Positions 1 through 8,994 of a stretch of DNA of 64,000 bases are shown here, piece after piece. The translations under genes and the position numbers were made by a program. The notes under the pieces were generated by a model. That model made no database searches and had not been told where the DNA came from. It saw only the letters and a list, made by a program, of their open reading frames with translations. Source of the stretch: JAHFTY01 sp964584785 (GTDB lineage: Bacteria > Acidobacteriota > Terriglobia > 20CM-2-55-15); contig CAZPBY010000010.1 in assembly GCA_964584785.1 (NCBI GenBank), positions 67,644 through 131,643 of the forward strand, written 5' to 3'. Positions within the stretch are counted from its first letter, which is position 1. The number at the start of each line of letters is the position of its first letter.

Positions 1-1213
1 GCGCCCCGGTTATGGGATTGTGGCGCGATCGGACCTTCGACATTCGGACTGCAGGATGACGGTTGATCAACGTTTCGACTTCTTCCGGATGGACCTTGAG
101 GCCGCCAACGTTGATCACACCGTTTCGGCGTCCGAGGAAGTAGTAGCGGTCGCCACGAAGTTCCACACTGTCGCCGGTTTCCACAAATCCGTCGGAGTCC
201 TCGAATGGGATTGTTTCGCTTCCGAGATATCCGTGGGCCGATCGCGTCGAGCGAATCTGCAGGGAACCATCCTTCACGCGCAATTCGACGTCGCCGTGTT
301 TCCCCAGGAAGTCCGAAGGAAAGCCCTCAAAGCCGTCGTTCACTTCGAAAGCAACCCCGGCCTCAGTCGATGCGAATGCGTGCCCCACAGTCGCCTGCGG
401 GAAGACAGCCCGCAGCGCACTCAACACGGGCTGGTCCGCGATTTCGCCGGACAAACGAATGTAGCGAGGGGAAATCGCACTTGTGGACGCGCTCATCAAT
501 GCCCGCCGCCAGTGCGACGGAGTGCCGGTGAGGTGCGTTACGCCAAGCGTGCCCAGACGAAACAGATGATCGCCCACGGCTTCGTCAGCGTTGGAGAACA
601 CGAAGGATCCGTGTCCCAGAAGGCCGCGCAGGAAAATCTGCAACCCGCCGTACCGGCGTATATCGTAAAACGTGCCCCACACCACATCATCGCTGTTGAG
701 GTGACCGCTCTGGATCGGAGCCGTCAGACTCGCAAGGTCATGCCGCAGCATTTTGGGCACGTCCGCTGTCCCGGAAGTGAAGAGTACCCATTCGGTATCT
801 GTCGGAATCGTGGAAGGCGGTTGGTACGGCGTGTCTAGTTCGCCGACTCGGACATGGAGGGCAACTTCCGCCGTTGCCGCTTCCGGGACATCTCTATCCG
901 ACACGACCGCCTCGACACCCGCCGTCCTGATGACGCAAGACAGGTGTTCGGAAGAAAGGTCCGGCGGACAGAGGACCATCCGGCGCGCCACACCATCCAA
1001 CTCGACAATGGCGAGCGCAGCAGCGGGTTGCTGATCGGTCCGGATGAGAACGGATTTGCCGGCCAGTTCGCTCAGCCTGCCGCCGAAGCTGGAAGCTGTC
1101 GACAGATCGGCCAGGCCGATGGCCGTTGTAACGTCCCACAAGAACCTTTCCGGTTTTGCTGTGTCGAGACGATCCCGGAGCGATTTACCGCAGCTTGCTC
1201 TCTGCTCGTTCAT
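1..1213 (-). CDS. AMP-forming acyl/aryl ligase (ANL superfamily), 3' end beyond the window
   Basis: Translating the minus strand from ATG at 1213 gives about 404 open codons that run off the left edge, so the C-terminus is missing. It is an adenylate-forming ligase: a P-loop variant LFTSGTADVPKML near residue 140, SGEIADQPVLSAL and an ASTEAG-like A5 region mid-protein, then ETGDSVEL, YYFLGRRNGVINVGG and LKVHPEEVE (A7-A8) near the end. These enzymes activate a carboxylate with ATP and pass it to CoA or a carrier protein. The N-terminus overlaps the upstream acyl carrier protein gene by 29 bp, so loading of that carrier is the likely job (inference). The P-loop has Ala-Asp where most relatives have Thr-Gly. 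Substrate unknown. Confidence 0.85.
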   Translation of the reverse strand, partial: MNEQRASCGKSLRDRLDTAKPERFLWDVTTAIGLADLSTASSFGGRLSELAGKSVLIRTDQQPAAALAIVELDGVARRMVLCPPDLSSEHLSCVIRTAGVEAVVSDRDVPEAATAEVALHVRVGELDTPYQPPSTIPTDTEWVLFTSGTADVPKMLRHDLASLTAPIQSGHLNSDDVVWGTFYDIRRYGGLQIFLRGLLGHGSFVFSNADEAVGDHLFRLGTLGVTHLTGTPSHWRRALMSASTSAISPRYIRLSGEIADQPVLSALRAVFPQATVGHAFASTEAGVAFEVNDGFEGFPSDFLGKHGDVELRVKDGSLQIRSTRSAHGYLGSETIPFEDSDGFVETGDSVELRGDRYYFLGRRNGVINVGGLKVHPEEVETLINRHPAVRMSKVRSRHNPITGA

Positions 1214-1439
1214 AAGACCTGATGAAATCGCCCAGAGTCACCGGATAAAAAACGTCATCCGAATCTGTAAACGGATCCAGGTCCAGGGTTTCCTCCAGCC
1301 TGGCAACCAGAATGGCGATGGCTAAGGAGTCCAGGCCGGACTTCAGCATGACGAGGTCGTCGGTGAGCGGCGGAAGCGTCTTTTGTTCAGACTCGGCCAG
1401 TTGATGGATTTCCGACAGGATGGTTGATCGAATGGGCAT
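1185..1439 (-). CDS. Acyl carrier protein (phosphopantetheine carrier)
   Basis: The 84-residue protein has the size and helical layout of an acyl/peptidyl carrier protein. LKSGLDSLAIAIL (residues 33-45) contains the Asp-Ser-Leu attachment site, so Ser39 would carry 4'-phosphopantetheine. It is a stand-alone carrier, not the fatty-acid acpP, because it sits between a hexapeptide acyltransferase and an AMP-forming ligase. It probably holds the substrate for the neighbouring acyltransferase or oxidase (inference). The 3' end overlaps the ligase gene, consistent with translational coupling. Confidence 0.88.
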   Translation of the reverse strand: MPIRSTILSEIHQLAESEQKTLPPLTDDLVMLKSGLDSLAIAILVARLEETLDLDPFTDSDDVFYPVTLGDFIRSYERAESKLR

Positions 1440-1445
1440 AGTGTT

Positions 1446-1895
1446 CTACTCGTTCAGTGGTGCGGTGCATCGCACACCGTAGTAAGTGGTCTGGACATTG
1501 TTCTCGACGACGCGGGCAGGATTGCCGGCAACAAGCGACCCTGGCGGAACGTTACGCGCTACCAGAGTCGCAGCCGCCACGATGCAATGGTCTCCGATGG
1601 TGACGCCCGGCAGGATAATCGCGCCGGTACCGATGAAACAGTAGTCGCCGATCCGGACATCACGGTGCAGTTTGTTCACATAGTCGTGTGAAAGCACCGT
1701 TGCCCCAAAAGTAATGACCGAGAACTTACCAATGTGGACACCACGCGGGTTCGTGCGATCGACATTGGCGCTGAAAGAGACGACGCTTCCTTCGCCGATG
1801 TTCATTTTCCAGACATGCACGAGATATAACCGGTGGAACGTCTGGATGATGTCGCGCAGTTTATCGCGAAGTTTGGTCGCTAATGGCACCGGCAT
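1446..1895 (-). CDS. Hexapeptide-repeat acyltransferase (LbH fold)
   Basis: The 149-residue protein is built of [LIV]-G-x4 hexapeptide turns, for example IGEGSVV, IGKFSVI, IGDYCFIGTGAIILPG and IGDHCIVAAATLV, ending in the PPGSLVAGNPARVV signature of the maltose/serine O-acetyltransferase and colanic-acid acetyltransferase group. The likely catalytic His is in VLSHDY (about residue 70). Such enzymes move an acyl group from CoA or a carrier protein to a hydroxyl or amine. Start and stop lie 6-10 bp from the flanking genes, so it is in the same operon as the carrier protein and the diiron protein. The acceptor is unknown. Confidence 0.85.
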   Translation of the reverse strand: MPVPLATKLRDKLRDIIQTFHRLYLVHVWKMNIGEGSVVSFSANVDRTNPRGVHIGKFSVITFGATVLSHDYVNKLHRDVRIGDYCFIGTGAIILPGVTIGDHCIVAAATLVARNVPPGSLVAGNPARVVENNVQTTYYGVRCTAPLNE

Positions 1896-1904
1896 AAGTC
1901 TCGC

Positions 1905-2570
1905 TCAGCAGGAAACGACCCGGTCGATAAGTGTGCGCAGCAGATCGGCACCTTCGTACAGCGTTTGAGCGGAAGGATGTTCATCGCAGAACAACACTTC
2001 GGCGGCGTAGGTGCGAAGTAGTCCTTGAGTGTGCGCTATGTCCACCACGCCGTGCACGTCGGTGTACTCCAGTTCATTAGAACCCTGACGAACCGCCAGA
2101 TCGGCGAGATAAGGCATGAACTTTGCGATGAAGCCTTCAAAGAAACCCATCATGACGACGATCTGTAGCGTCGACAGGCGGGCGACGAAAGTGCGGACAT
2201 GTTGAAGCTCTTTCTCGACGGAGATACGGTCGCTGTCCGTCGACAGGGCTCGTGCCGCAGTCGCGAATCGCCGCAACATTCCAGGATGATTGTCCTGGAC
2301 CTCTTCGCGAAGATTGCTTTCGACAATGGTTCGCGCTTCCGCGGACCGCAGGGAAAGATACGTCGCGGTCATCCAGTAGATGAAGTTTCCTTCCAGAACC
2401 GAGGTATACCGCGCGATGATGCCGCGCCGCTCATCGGCCGACAACGTGTTGGGGTCGGGCAAGGTGCGCAGCACCTCGTCGACCGCGCGGTTGATATAGC
2501 ATTCGATAGTGGTTACCAGTGGCCCATGAACAGGCAGGTCGAGAGCCAGCGTGGATCTGTTGTCGGACAT
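1905..2570 (-). CDS. Heme-oxygenase-like diiron oxidase family protein (iron-containing redox enzyme type)
   Basis: The 221-residue all-helical protein resembles the iron-containing redox enzyme/DUF3865 branch of the heme-oxygenase-like diiron oxidases. Candidate metal ligands are visible in order: Glu in VLEGNFIYW, Glu and His in REEVQDNHPGML, Glu in MGFFEGF, and the Asp/His pair in HGVVDIAHTQG. Characterised relatives (UndA, SznF central domain, CADD) are non-heme iron oxygenases acting on fatty acids or amines. It is first in an operon with an acyltransferase, a carrier protein and an acyl ligase, so oxidation of a carrier- or CoA-bound substrate is plausible (inference). TenA/PqqC-like roles are the main alternative. 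Confidence 0.72.
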   Translation of the reverse strand: MSDNRSTLALDLPVHGPLVTTIECYINRAVDEVLRTLPDPNTLSADERRGIIARYTSVLEGNFIYWMTATYLSLRSAEARTIVESNLREEVQDNHPGMLRRFATAARALSTDSDRISVEKELQHVRTFVARLSTLQIVVMMGFFEGFIAKFMPYLADLAVRQGSNELEYTDVHGVVDIAHTQGLLRTYAAEVLFCDEHPSAQTLYEGADLLRTLIDRVVSC

Positions 2571-2644
2571 CCTGTCCGTACCTCCGTTTCAAGCGGTCAA
2601 GCTACCGCCATTCCAGTCCCCTCACTGGCGAGATGTAGTCTCTA

Positions 2645-2669
2645 TACAGTGGTTTTTTTGTCAACTGTA
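2645..2669 (-). promoter_or_regulatory. Dyad overlapping a perfect -35 box of the diiron/ACP operon
   Basis: On the minus strand TTGACA (2664-2659) is a consensus -35 hexamer upstream of the diiron gene. It is embedded in an inverted pair TACAGT/ACTGTA (arms at 2645-2650 and 2664-2669). A -10 box at the expected spacing is weak. A repressor site over the -35 is inference. The same half-sites recur at 20331-20346. Confidence 0.4.
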
Positions 2670-2773
2670 CTTTTAAGCCATATTCAACAACCAATTACAG
2701 CCCCGCTGCTTCGAGACCTCAACGTACAAAGAATTCTGGTTCTTGTGGGAAATCCTGGGTTAAGTTTGTCGCC

Positions 2774-4509
2774 ATGAATTCCAATCCGTATCGCATCATG
2801 GCGGCGGTTTTTGTGCTGTCTGTGCTAACGGCGTCGATGACTCTTGCCACAAAATTGCCGAGCGCCGGACAGTTGACGTTTCTCATCTCGTTCCCATCCG
2901 CACGCAGCGCGCAACCGCTGGACGGAAGGGTCCTCCTTTTCATTTCAGACGACGGAAAGAGCGAACCCCGCACGCAAAGCGATCAATATCGTGCCAACAG
3001 TACACGGCCGATCTTCGGCGTCGATGTCGACGGACTGAAGCCCGGGCAAGACGTCAGAATCGATGAGACCGTTTGGGGATGGCCCGTCCGCAGCGTCAAA
3101 GATATTCCGGCCGGCGACTACTTCGTCCAGGCGTTACTTAGCCGCTATGAAACATTCCACCGGGCCGACGGCCACACGATCAAGCTGCCGATGGATCAGG
3201 GTGAAGGCCAGCACTGGGATCGGAAGCCGGGAAACTTTTACAGCAAGCCTGTGAAAATACATATCGACCCGTCTCGCGGCGGTGAAATCAGGATCTCGAT
3301 GGATCAGGAAGTTCCTCCAGTGAAGCCGCCCACGGATACGAAACAAGTGAAGTACGTTCGTGTGCAGAACGAAAGACTGACGAAGTTCTGGGCCGGCCGA
3401 TGTATCTGGGCGCAATCATACTGTTGCCGTTTGGCTGGGACACCCATTCCGACGCGCGATATCCTTTGTTGATCCACCACGGACATTTCCCGGCGAGCAT
3501 AGAAAACGACGGTTGGCGGGAAACACCTCCCGACGCCAAGGCAACGGACACCCAACGTGAAACCCAGGAGGCCGCCTACAAATTTTTCAAGGACTGGAAC
3601 GGGCCGAACTTTCCGCGGATGATCCATGTTCTCATTCAGCATCCGACTCCATACTTCGACGATTCGTATGCGGTGAATTCCGAGAACAACGGCCCATACG
3701 GTGACGCGATCACGTACGATTTCATCCCGTACATTGAGAAACAGTTTCGTGGAATCGGCCAGAGTTGGGCGCGGGTGATGATCGGAGGTTCGACAGGAGG
3801 CTGGGAAACTTTCGGCGTCCAGGTTTTCTATCCCGACGACTATAACGGTGCGTGGGCGCTCTGTCCTGACCCGATTGACTTCCGTTCGTACCGGTCGGTC
3901 AACATCTACGACGAGCACAACGCTTACTACTACGAAGACAATCCCTGGAAAAAAACGCCGAAGCCCGGCTACCGCGACTATCGCGACCATCTCTACTCGA
4001 CGTTCGAGGAACGCAATCTTGTCGAACTGGCGCTGGCCTCGCACGGACGCTCGTCGGGTCAGCACGATGCCTGGGCTTCGGTCTTCGGACCCGTCGGCAA
4101 TGACGGCTACTACAAACCGCTCTACGATAAGTTGACCGGCGCGATCGATCCGCAGGTGGCGAAGTACTGGCGCGAACATTACGACCTGCGGTACATCATG
4201 GAACGGGACTGGACCGTCCTCGGACCGAAGCTGAGAGGGAAGATTCACATCACCAGCGGCACAATGGACAACGGGTATCTTAATAACGCGGTCTACCAGA
4301 CGGAAGAATTCTTCAAGAAGACCGAGGATCCACCCGCCGAGGCAGAGATCATATACGGCGAACGCCGCGAACATTGCTTTACCGGCGATACGGAAAATCC
4401 AAACGCGGCCGGCAGCCGCACCGTGCATCAGCGATACATGCCCGAAATGTCGAAATGGATCATCAGTAAGGCACCGGCAGGAGCGGACACCAAAAGCTGG
4501 GTGTACTGA
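2774..4509 (+). pseudogene. Secreted alpha/beta-hydrolase (esterase-like), single-base frameshift
   Basis: Two overlapping reading frames encode one protein of about 578 residues. The first (2774-3472) has a signal peptide (ending near LATKLPSAG) and a beta-rich N-terminal domain. The second (open from 3400 to 4509) has a hydrolase domain with nucleophile motif MIGGSTGGWE and a late His in REHCF. The break is in the run at 3389-3396: one extra G would read Trp-Gly-Arg-Pro-Met-Tyr and join the frames cleanly. Both halves look well conserved, so an assembly or sequencing indel is as likely as true decay. It resembles the esterase_D-like secreted hydrolases. Substrate unknown. Confidence 0.75.
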
Positions 4510-4513
4510 ATCC

Positions 4514-4583
4514 GGAATTCCGGGGACGCACACCGGAATTACCTGAAACCCTCGATAATTCCGGTGTGCGTCCCCGGAATTCC
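4514..4583. repeat. Perfect long palindrome with GGGGACGCACACC core (REP/REPIN-like)
   Basis: Arms 4514-4541 and 4556-4583 are perfect 28-bp reverse complements with a 14-base loop. The right arm contains GTGTGCGTCCCCGG. It lies between a hydrolase gene and an SDR gene and could end transcription, but it has no U-tract. A diverged relative with the GGACGCACA core sits at 12357-12410. Confidence 0.85.
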
Positions 4584-4592
4584 AGTAAGTTT

Positions 4593-5417
4593 TTGAGCAG
4601 GACGGGACGAAAAATCGAAAACAAGGTCATCGTCATCACCGGCGCATCAAGCGGGATCGGCCGCGAAACGGCGATCGCCCTGGCGCCGGAAAAGGTGCGT
4701 CTGGTACTTGTCGCCCGCCGAGCCCGTCTGTTGGAGGAATTGCGCGCTGATATCGACAAAGGCGGCTCCACGGCGTTGTGTCTCTCGCTCGATTTGAGAA
4801 AACGAGAGTGCGTCGAGGAAATGATCCGGCGCACAAAAGAAGAGTTCGGACGCGTCGATGTACTGATCAACAACGCGGCATTTGGTTTTTATGGCAGCGT
4901 CGAAAGCACACCTGCCTCGGTCATTGATGAAATCTTCGCACTGAACTTCGAAGCCGCACTTCTTGCGATCCAACTGGTGATTCCGATCATGCGATCGCAG
5001 CGCGGCGGACAAATCATCAATATTTCATCGGTTGCCGGCAAACGGGGAATGCCGTTGTCCGCCATTTATTCCGCGACCAAATTTGCGCTCGACGGACTGA
5101 CGCAGGCCCTGCGCCTGGAGTTGAAGGAGTCCGGCATCGACGTGACGCTCATCAATCCCGCCGGAACAGAAACCGAGTTTTTTGCCCACGTGCGTCACGG
5201 CGATGTTACAGGACCCTTCAAACCGATGGGACGCATCCTGTCGGCCTCCGCCGTCGCGAGAAGCATCGTCGACGCGATTCGCAAACCCAAGGTCGAGGTT
5301 TATCCGTATGGAATCAGCCGCGCCCTGGTCTGGGCGAACGCGCTGGCTCCTTCGCTGCTGGACAAGCTGATGATGCCGTATCTGCGGGACCGCATGCGCG
5401 CCAGGACAAGAACATGA
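4593..5417 (+). CDS. Short-chain dehydrogenase/reductase
   Basis: A classical SDR of about 274 residues. The cofactor motif is VITGASSGIGRE, followed by LINNAAFGFYG (NNAG-type), ISSVAGKRG with the catalytic Ser, and YSATKFAL (YxxxK). The C-terminal helix is hydrophobic, as in membrane-associated SDRs of the DltE/YqjQ type. The frame extends up to a GTG at 4566, but that codon lies inside the palindrome arm, so I prefer TTG at 4593; neither has a good ribosome site. The stop is 16 bp before an FAD oxidoreductase gene and the two are probably cotranscribed. Substrate unknown. Confidence 0.85.
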   Translation: MSRTGRKIENKVIVITGASSGIGRETAIALAPEKVRLVLVARRARLLEELRADIDKGGSTALCLSLDLRKRECVEEMIRRTKEEFGRVDVLINNAAFGFYGSVESTPASVIDEIFALNFEAALLAIQLVIPIMRSQRGGQIINISSVAGKRGMPLSAIYSATKFALDGLTQALRLELKESGIDVTLINPAGTETEFFAHVRHGDVTGPFKPMGRILSASAVARSIVDAIRKPKVEVYPYGISRALVWANALAPSLLDKLMMPYLRDRMRARTRT

Positions 5418-5433
5418 GGGGACGAGTCCATAC

Positions 5434-6636
5434 ATGAATGTTGCGATCATCGGCGGCGGGCTCGCCGGTCTGACCTGCGCATTTTCATTGAAGCAACGCG
5501 GTATTTCCGCGACGGTTTTCGAAGCAGCCGATGAACCCGGAGGACGTTGCTCTGCAGGCCCCTACCTGCTCGGCCGCGAGGCCTACGCGAACACATTCCG
5601 GCTGGTTGAAGAGCTTGGCCTGACTGCGGATCTCGTCGAGATTCCTCCCATCACCGGCCAGTTCCACAAAGGCCGCGTTTATCATCATCGAGTTTCTTCC
5701 GCGACGGGGCTGTTGAGCTTCAAAGGATTGAATATTGCCGATAAGGCGCTCCTTTCACGCATGGCCTATCTCCTGCTTCGTTACGGATCGAAGCTTGATT
5801 TCCATCATCCGGAACGCGGAGCGTCGCTCGACGATGAAAGCGTCGCGGCCTTTGTGAAGAGAGAATTGTCGCAGAACATCCTGAATTACGTCGCAGGTCC
5901 ATTGATCTCCACGTTGTTCTACTACGGCTCGGAGGAAACATCGAAGCTGCTCTACCTGAACCTTGCGCGGTACATGTACAACATCCGGATGTTCACCATC
6001 CGGCGCGGCGTTCGCCGTTTGACGAATGAACTCTCGCGACGCGTCACCGTCGCGACCGGGAAGCGCGTGGAGTCGATCGCTTACCACGACGGTTCTTACA
6101 TCGTTGACGGGCGGATGTTTTCGCACATCGTTGTTGCGATCCCCGGCGACCGTGTGCTGGACATTTCGGGCATGCGGGATCTCCTGGACCGAGAGGAGCA
6201 GGCTTTCTTCGCAAGGTGCCAGTACGGCCGGGCGGTAACCGTCTTCATGGAAACGCCGCTCTTGATCGACCGCTGTTACGCGCTATCCATTCCACGAGTC
6301 GAGCGATTACGCGCGGTCACGATTGTTTTCCATGGCTTCATCGACCCTGATGGAGTTGGAGTCACAATCGTGGGAGGAGAAAATGCCACCGCGGACGAGT
6401 TGGCTGCCGACTTCCGGCAAATATACCCGTCGGCCGCAGCTTCCATAAAGATCGTGCGGGAGTGGAAGCCGGCGATGCCCAAATTCCCGCCGGGACGATA
6501 CCGTGAGATCGGATCGTTTCTGTCGCGAACTCATCAACGCGGTCTGTTCTTCTGCGGCGATTACCTGATGGGACCTTTTTTAGAAGCTTCCATCACGACA
6601 GCCATCCGCGCCGCGGACGCAGTCATCCATTGTTGA
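5434..6636 (+). CDS. FAD-dependent amine-oxidase/protoporphyrinogen-oxidase-like protein
   Basis: The 400-residue protein begins with the dinucleotide-binding motif MNVAIIGGGLAGLTCAFSL and EAADEPGGRC, and ends with the second FAD motif GLFFCGDYLMGPFLEASI. This layout is shared by HemY-type protoporphyrinogen oxidases, phytoene desaturase-like proteins and other flavin amine oxidases. It is shorter than most HemY proteins and I cannot assign a substrate. It follows an SDR by 16 bp, suggesting a two-gene redox unit. No signal peptide or membrane segment is visible. Confidence 0.8.
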   Translation: MNVAIIGGGLAGLTCAFSLKQRGISATVFEAADEPGGRCSAGPYLLGREAYANTFRLVEELGLTADLVEIPPITGQFHKGRVYHHRVSSATGLLSFKGLNIADKALLSRMAYLLLRYGSKLDFHHPERGASLDDESVAAFVKRELSQNILNYVAGPLISTLFYYGSEETSKLLYLNLARYMYNIRMFTIRRGVRRLTNELSRRVTVATGKRVESIAYHDGSYIVDGRMFSHIVVAIPGDRVLDISGMRDLLDREEQAFFARCQYGRAVTVFMETPLLIDRCYALSIPRVERLRAVTIVFHGFIDPDGVGVTIVGGENATADELAADFRQIYPSAAASIKIVREWKPAMPKFPPGRYREIGSFLSRTHQRGLFFCGDYLMGPFLEASITTAIRAADAVIHC

Positions 6637-6653
6637 CAACTTGATGTTTCGAG

Positions 6654-6977
6654 CTAGCCCCAGACGAAAGCCCTGAAGCGGCTCTTACAATCGTCACAAC
6701 GATACGCCCGGAGAAACGGAACAATTCTTTCCAGGAATCGGCGGTGAGAACGATGTGCGATCTGACCGCACTCCGGACATTTCCTTGTGTTGTGCTTACG
6801 GCTCTTGGACTTTGAAGAAGGGCGGGAACCCAGGGCATTCGTGAAGACAGAGACCGTCATGACTTTCTCGCATTTCAAACAACGATACTGACGTCTCAGA
6901 CCTATAAGGACGAGGGCGCCGGGCCTTTGGCGGGCGCGCTCCCAATGAGTGTTGTTGCAACGCGGACAATACAGCAT
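6654..6977 (-). CDS. Four-CxxC zinc-ribbon protein of unknown function
   Basis: The 107-residue basic protein has two paired zinc-ribbon halves: CPRC (residue 4) with CLKC (about 34), and CPEC (about 68) with CDDC (about 93). I do not recognise a named family. It starts 2 bp after the iscX stop, so it is the last gene of the Fe-S operon as drawn here. A role in metal or cluster handling would be guilt by association only. The downstream gene is convergent. Confidence 0.65.
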   Translation of the reverse strand: MLYCPRCNNTHWERARQRPGALVLIGLRRQYRCLKCEKVMTVSVFTNALGSRPSSKSKSRKHNTRKCPECGQIAHRSHRRFLERIVPFLRAYRCDDCKSRFRAFVWG

Positions 6978-6979
6978 TT

Positions 6980-7195
6980 CTAGTTACGATCCTGCCACTC
7001 TTCGTGCCAGGCCATTTGTATCGCCTCTAGTTTTTTCTCGTTCGAATTTTTTGGATCATCGGCAAATCCTTCGATTGCCAAAACCCACTTATGAAGATCA
7101 GTAAATCGAACTGTCAGAGGATCAATATCAGGATATTTATCGGCCAAAGCAATTGCAATGTCTTCTGTAGAAGTCCACGTCAGCGGTCGGTTCAT
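6980..7195 (-). CDS. iscX: Fe-S cluster assembly protein IscX
   Basis: The 71-residue acidic protein matches IscX/YfhJ in length and sequence: LTWTSTEDIAIALADKYP, RFTDLHKWV and an acidic C-terminus ending MAWHEEW. IscX binds IscS and iron and tunes cysteine desulfurase activity. Its start overlaps the hscA stop by 4 bp. In E. coli a ferredoxin gene (fdx) lies between hscA and iscX; here there is none. Confidence 0.93.
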   Translation of the reverse strand: MNRPLTWTSTEDIAIALADKYPDIDPLTVRFTDLHKWVLAIEGFADDPKNSNEKKLEAIQMAWHEEWQDRN

Positions 7196-8994
7196 TGGAT
7201 TTCCCTCACGTGCTTGTCCTTTAGCGCCTTGACAATGGCTGCGTTCATGATGAGTTCCGCAAGGTGCATGGTTGCGTGGCTGAGCCGATCGATCGCTTCG
7301 CGGATGGCCTGGTGGTCGTTCGAATTCACCGAGTTCCGTAGCTGTTCAGCTGCCGCCTGAATCTCCGCCTTTTCTTCAGCCGACAGGTTCCGGTACTCGT
7401 CCTCCGTAACGCCTTTTTCTGTTGCACGCAAAACGGTGTCCGCTTCATTCCTGGCTTCGATGATCTGCCGGGCTTCGATGTCCGCTTCAGCGTACTCAAA
7501 GGATTCTAAAATCATACTCTCAACCTGTTCGTCGGTGAGCCCGTATGTCGGCTTCACTTCGATGGAGGCATATTTGCCGGTCCGCAACTCCTGACTGGAA
7601 ACGCTCAGAATGCCGTCCGCATCGATAAGAAACTTCACTTCGATTCGCGGCAAGCCTGCGGTCATGGGTGGAATGCCTTTCAACTCGAACTCGGCGAGGC
7701 TTCGGCAATCCTGGACCAGTTCGCGCTCGCCCTGCAGGACGTGGATTTTCACGTTGGTCTGACTATCGACGAAAGTCGTGAACATCTCGGTGGCGCTCGC
7801 GGGGATGGTCGAATTGCGCGGAATGATTTTGGACATCACACCGCCGACCGTCTCTATGCCGAGCGACAACGGCGTCACGTCGAGCAACAACATGTCACGC
7901 TTGCCCCCGGCGAGAATGTCGGCTTGAATGGCGGCACCCAGGGCGACGACCTCATCCGGATTCAATTCGGTGTGCGGAACGCGTCCGAAGAGCGCCTGAA
8001 CACGACTGCGAACGAGGGGAATTCGCGTCGAACCGCCGACCATCACCACTTCGTCCACATCCGACGGCTTCAAACCCGCATCCTGCAGCGCCTGCCGGCA
8101 GGGTTTTAGAGTCCGCTCGACGATCGGTTCAATCAGCTTCTCGAATTCCGATCGGGAGATCGATCGGCGGTAACCGGCCGAGTCCGCGGCGATCTCCGAG
8201 TTATCGGCGTGGGAAAGGGTTTCCTTGGCGCGATTCACGGCACGCCGTATTTCCTGAATCTGACGGACTTCGGGAGCGATCTTTAATTCGGCGATAACCA
8301 TCCGGATCAAAGCTTCGTCGATGTCGTCGCCGCCAAGATGCGTGTCGCCACTCGTCGCGAGGACTTCGAATATCCCTTCGCTTAACTTCAGGATCGAAAT
8401 GTCGAATGTGCCGCCGCCGAAATCGTAGACGGCGATAGTGCCTTGCCTGCGTTCCTGCAAACCGTACGCGAGCGATGCAGCCGTCGGCTCGTTGACGATC
8501 CGCAGCACGTCCAGACCCGCGATCCGGCCGGCGTCTTTCGTTGCCTGACGCTGAGCGTCGTTGAAATAGGCCGGGACCGTGATCACCGCGTTGACTATTT
8601 CTTCACCGAGAACGTTTTCCGCGTTGCGTTTCAATTCGCGCAGAATGAAGGCAGACAATTCGGGAGGCGTATACTCGCGGCCAAAGATCTTCAGCCGGAT
8701 GATGTGTTCGCTGTCCGCGGACACTTCGAAAGGCAGCAGCGGCAGGTCCGCGCGAACATCGTCGATACCTTTCCCCATGAATCGCTTGATCGAAAAGATC
8801 GTGTTCTTCGGCTTTTCGACAAGCATTTCCTTCGCGGCATTGCCGACTTGAGGCCCTCCGTCCTCATCGAAGTAGATGACGGATGGAACAAGGTTGCGCC
8901 CATCCTTCCCCGGAAGCACACGCGGAACTCCGTTCTCGACGACAGCAACGAGGCTGTTTGTGGTTCCGAGGTCGATCCCAACAATCCCTGGCAT
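7192..8994 (-). CDS. hscA: Hsp70-family chaperone HscA for Fe-S cluster transfer
   Basis: The 600-residue Hsp70 starts GIDLGTTNSLVAVV and carries VYDFGGGTFDISIL (phosphate 2 motif) and VMVGGSTRIPLVRSRV. The linker and beta-sandwich follow (DVTPLSLGIET), then an alpha lid. It is shorter than DnaK and lies between hscB and iscX, which identifies it as HscA. It uses ATP hydrolysis to release Fe-S clusters from IscU, with HscB as J-protein. Start overlaps the hscB stop by one base. Confidence 0.95.
   Translation of the reverse strand: MPGIVGIDLGTTNSLVAVVENGVPRVLPGKDGRNLVPSVIYFDEDGGPQVGNAAKEMLVEKPKNTIFSIKRFMGKGIDDVRADLPLLPFEVSADSEHIIRLKIFGREYTPPELSAFILRELKRNAENVLGEEIVNAVITVPAYFNDAQRQATKDAGRIAGLDVLRIVNEPTAASLAYGLQERRQGTIAVYDFGGGTFDISILKLSEGIFEVLATSGDTHLGGDDIDEALIRMVIAELKIAPEVRQIQEIRRAVNRAKETLSHADNSEIAADSAGYRRSISRSEFEKLIEPIVERTLKPCRQALQDAGLKPSDVDEVVMVGGSTRIPLVRSRVQALFGRVPHTELNPDEVVALGAAIQADILAGGKRDMLLLDVTPLSLGIETVGGVMSKIIPRNSTIPASATEMFTTFVDSQTNVKIHVLQGERELVQDCRSLAEFELKGIPPMTAGLPRIEVKFLIDADGILSVSSQELRTGKYASIEVKPTYGLTDEQVESMILESFEYAEADIEARQIIEARNEADTVLRATEKGVTEDEYRNLSAEEKAEIQAAAEQLRNSVNSNDHQAIREAIDRLSHATMHLAELIMNAAIVKALKDKHVREIQ

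Noticed and set aside
3389..3402. Selenocysteine or readthrough as the explanation for the broken hydrolase
   Set aside because: The two halves are in different frames, so an indel, not a stop codon, separates them.
3304..4533. A 409-codon open frame on the minus strand
   Set aside because: It lies opposite the hydrolase gene, has no family resemblance and is explained by biased codon use on the other strand.
4566..4592. GTG at 4566 as the SDR start
   Set aside because: The codons lie inside a mobile-looking palindrome arm and add no conserved residues.
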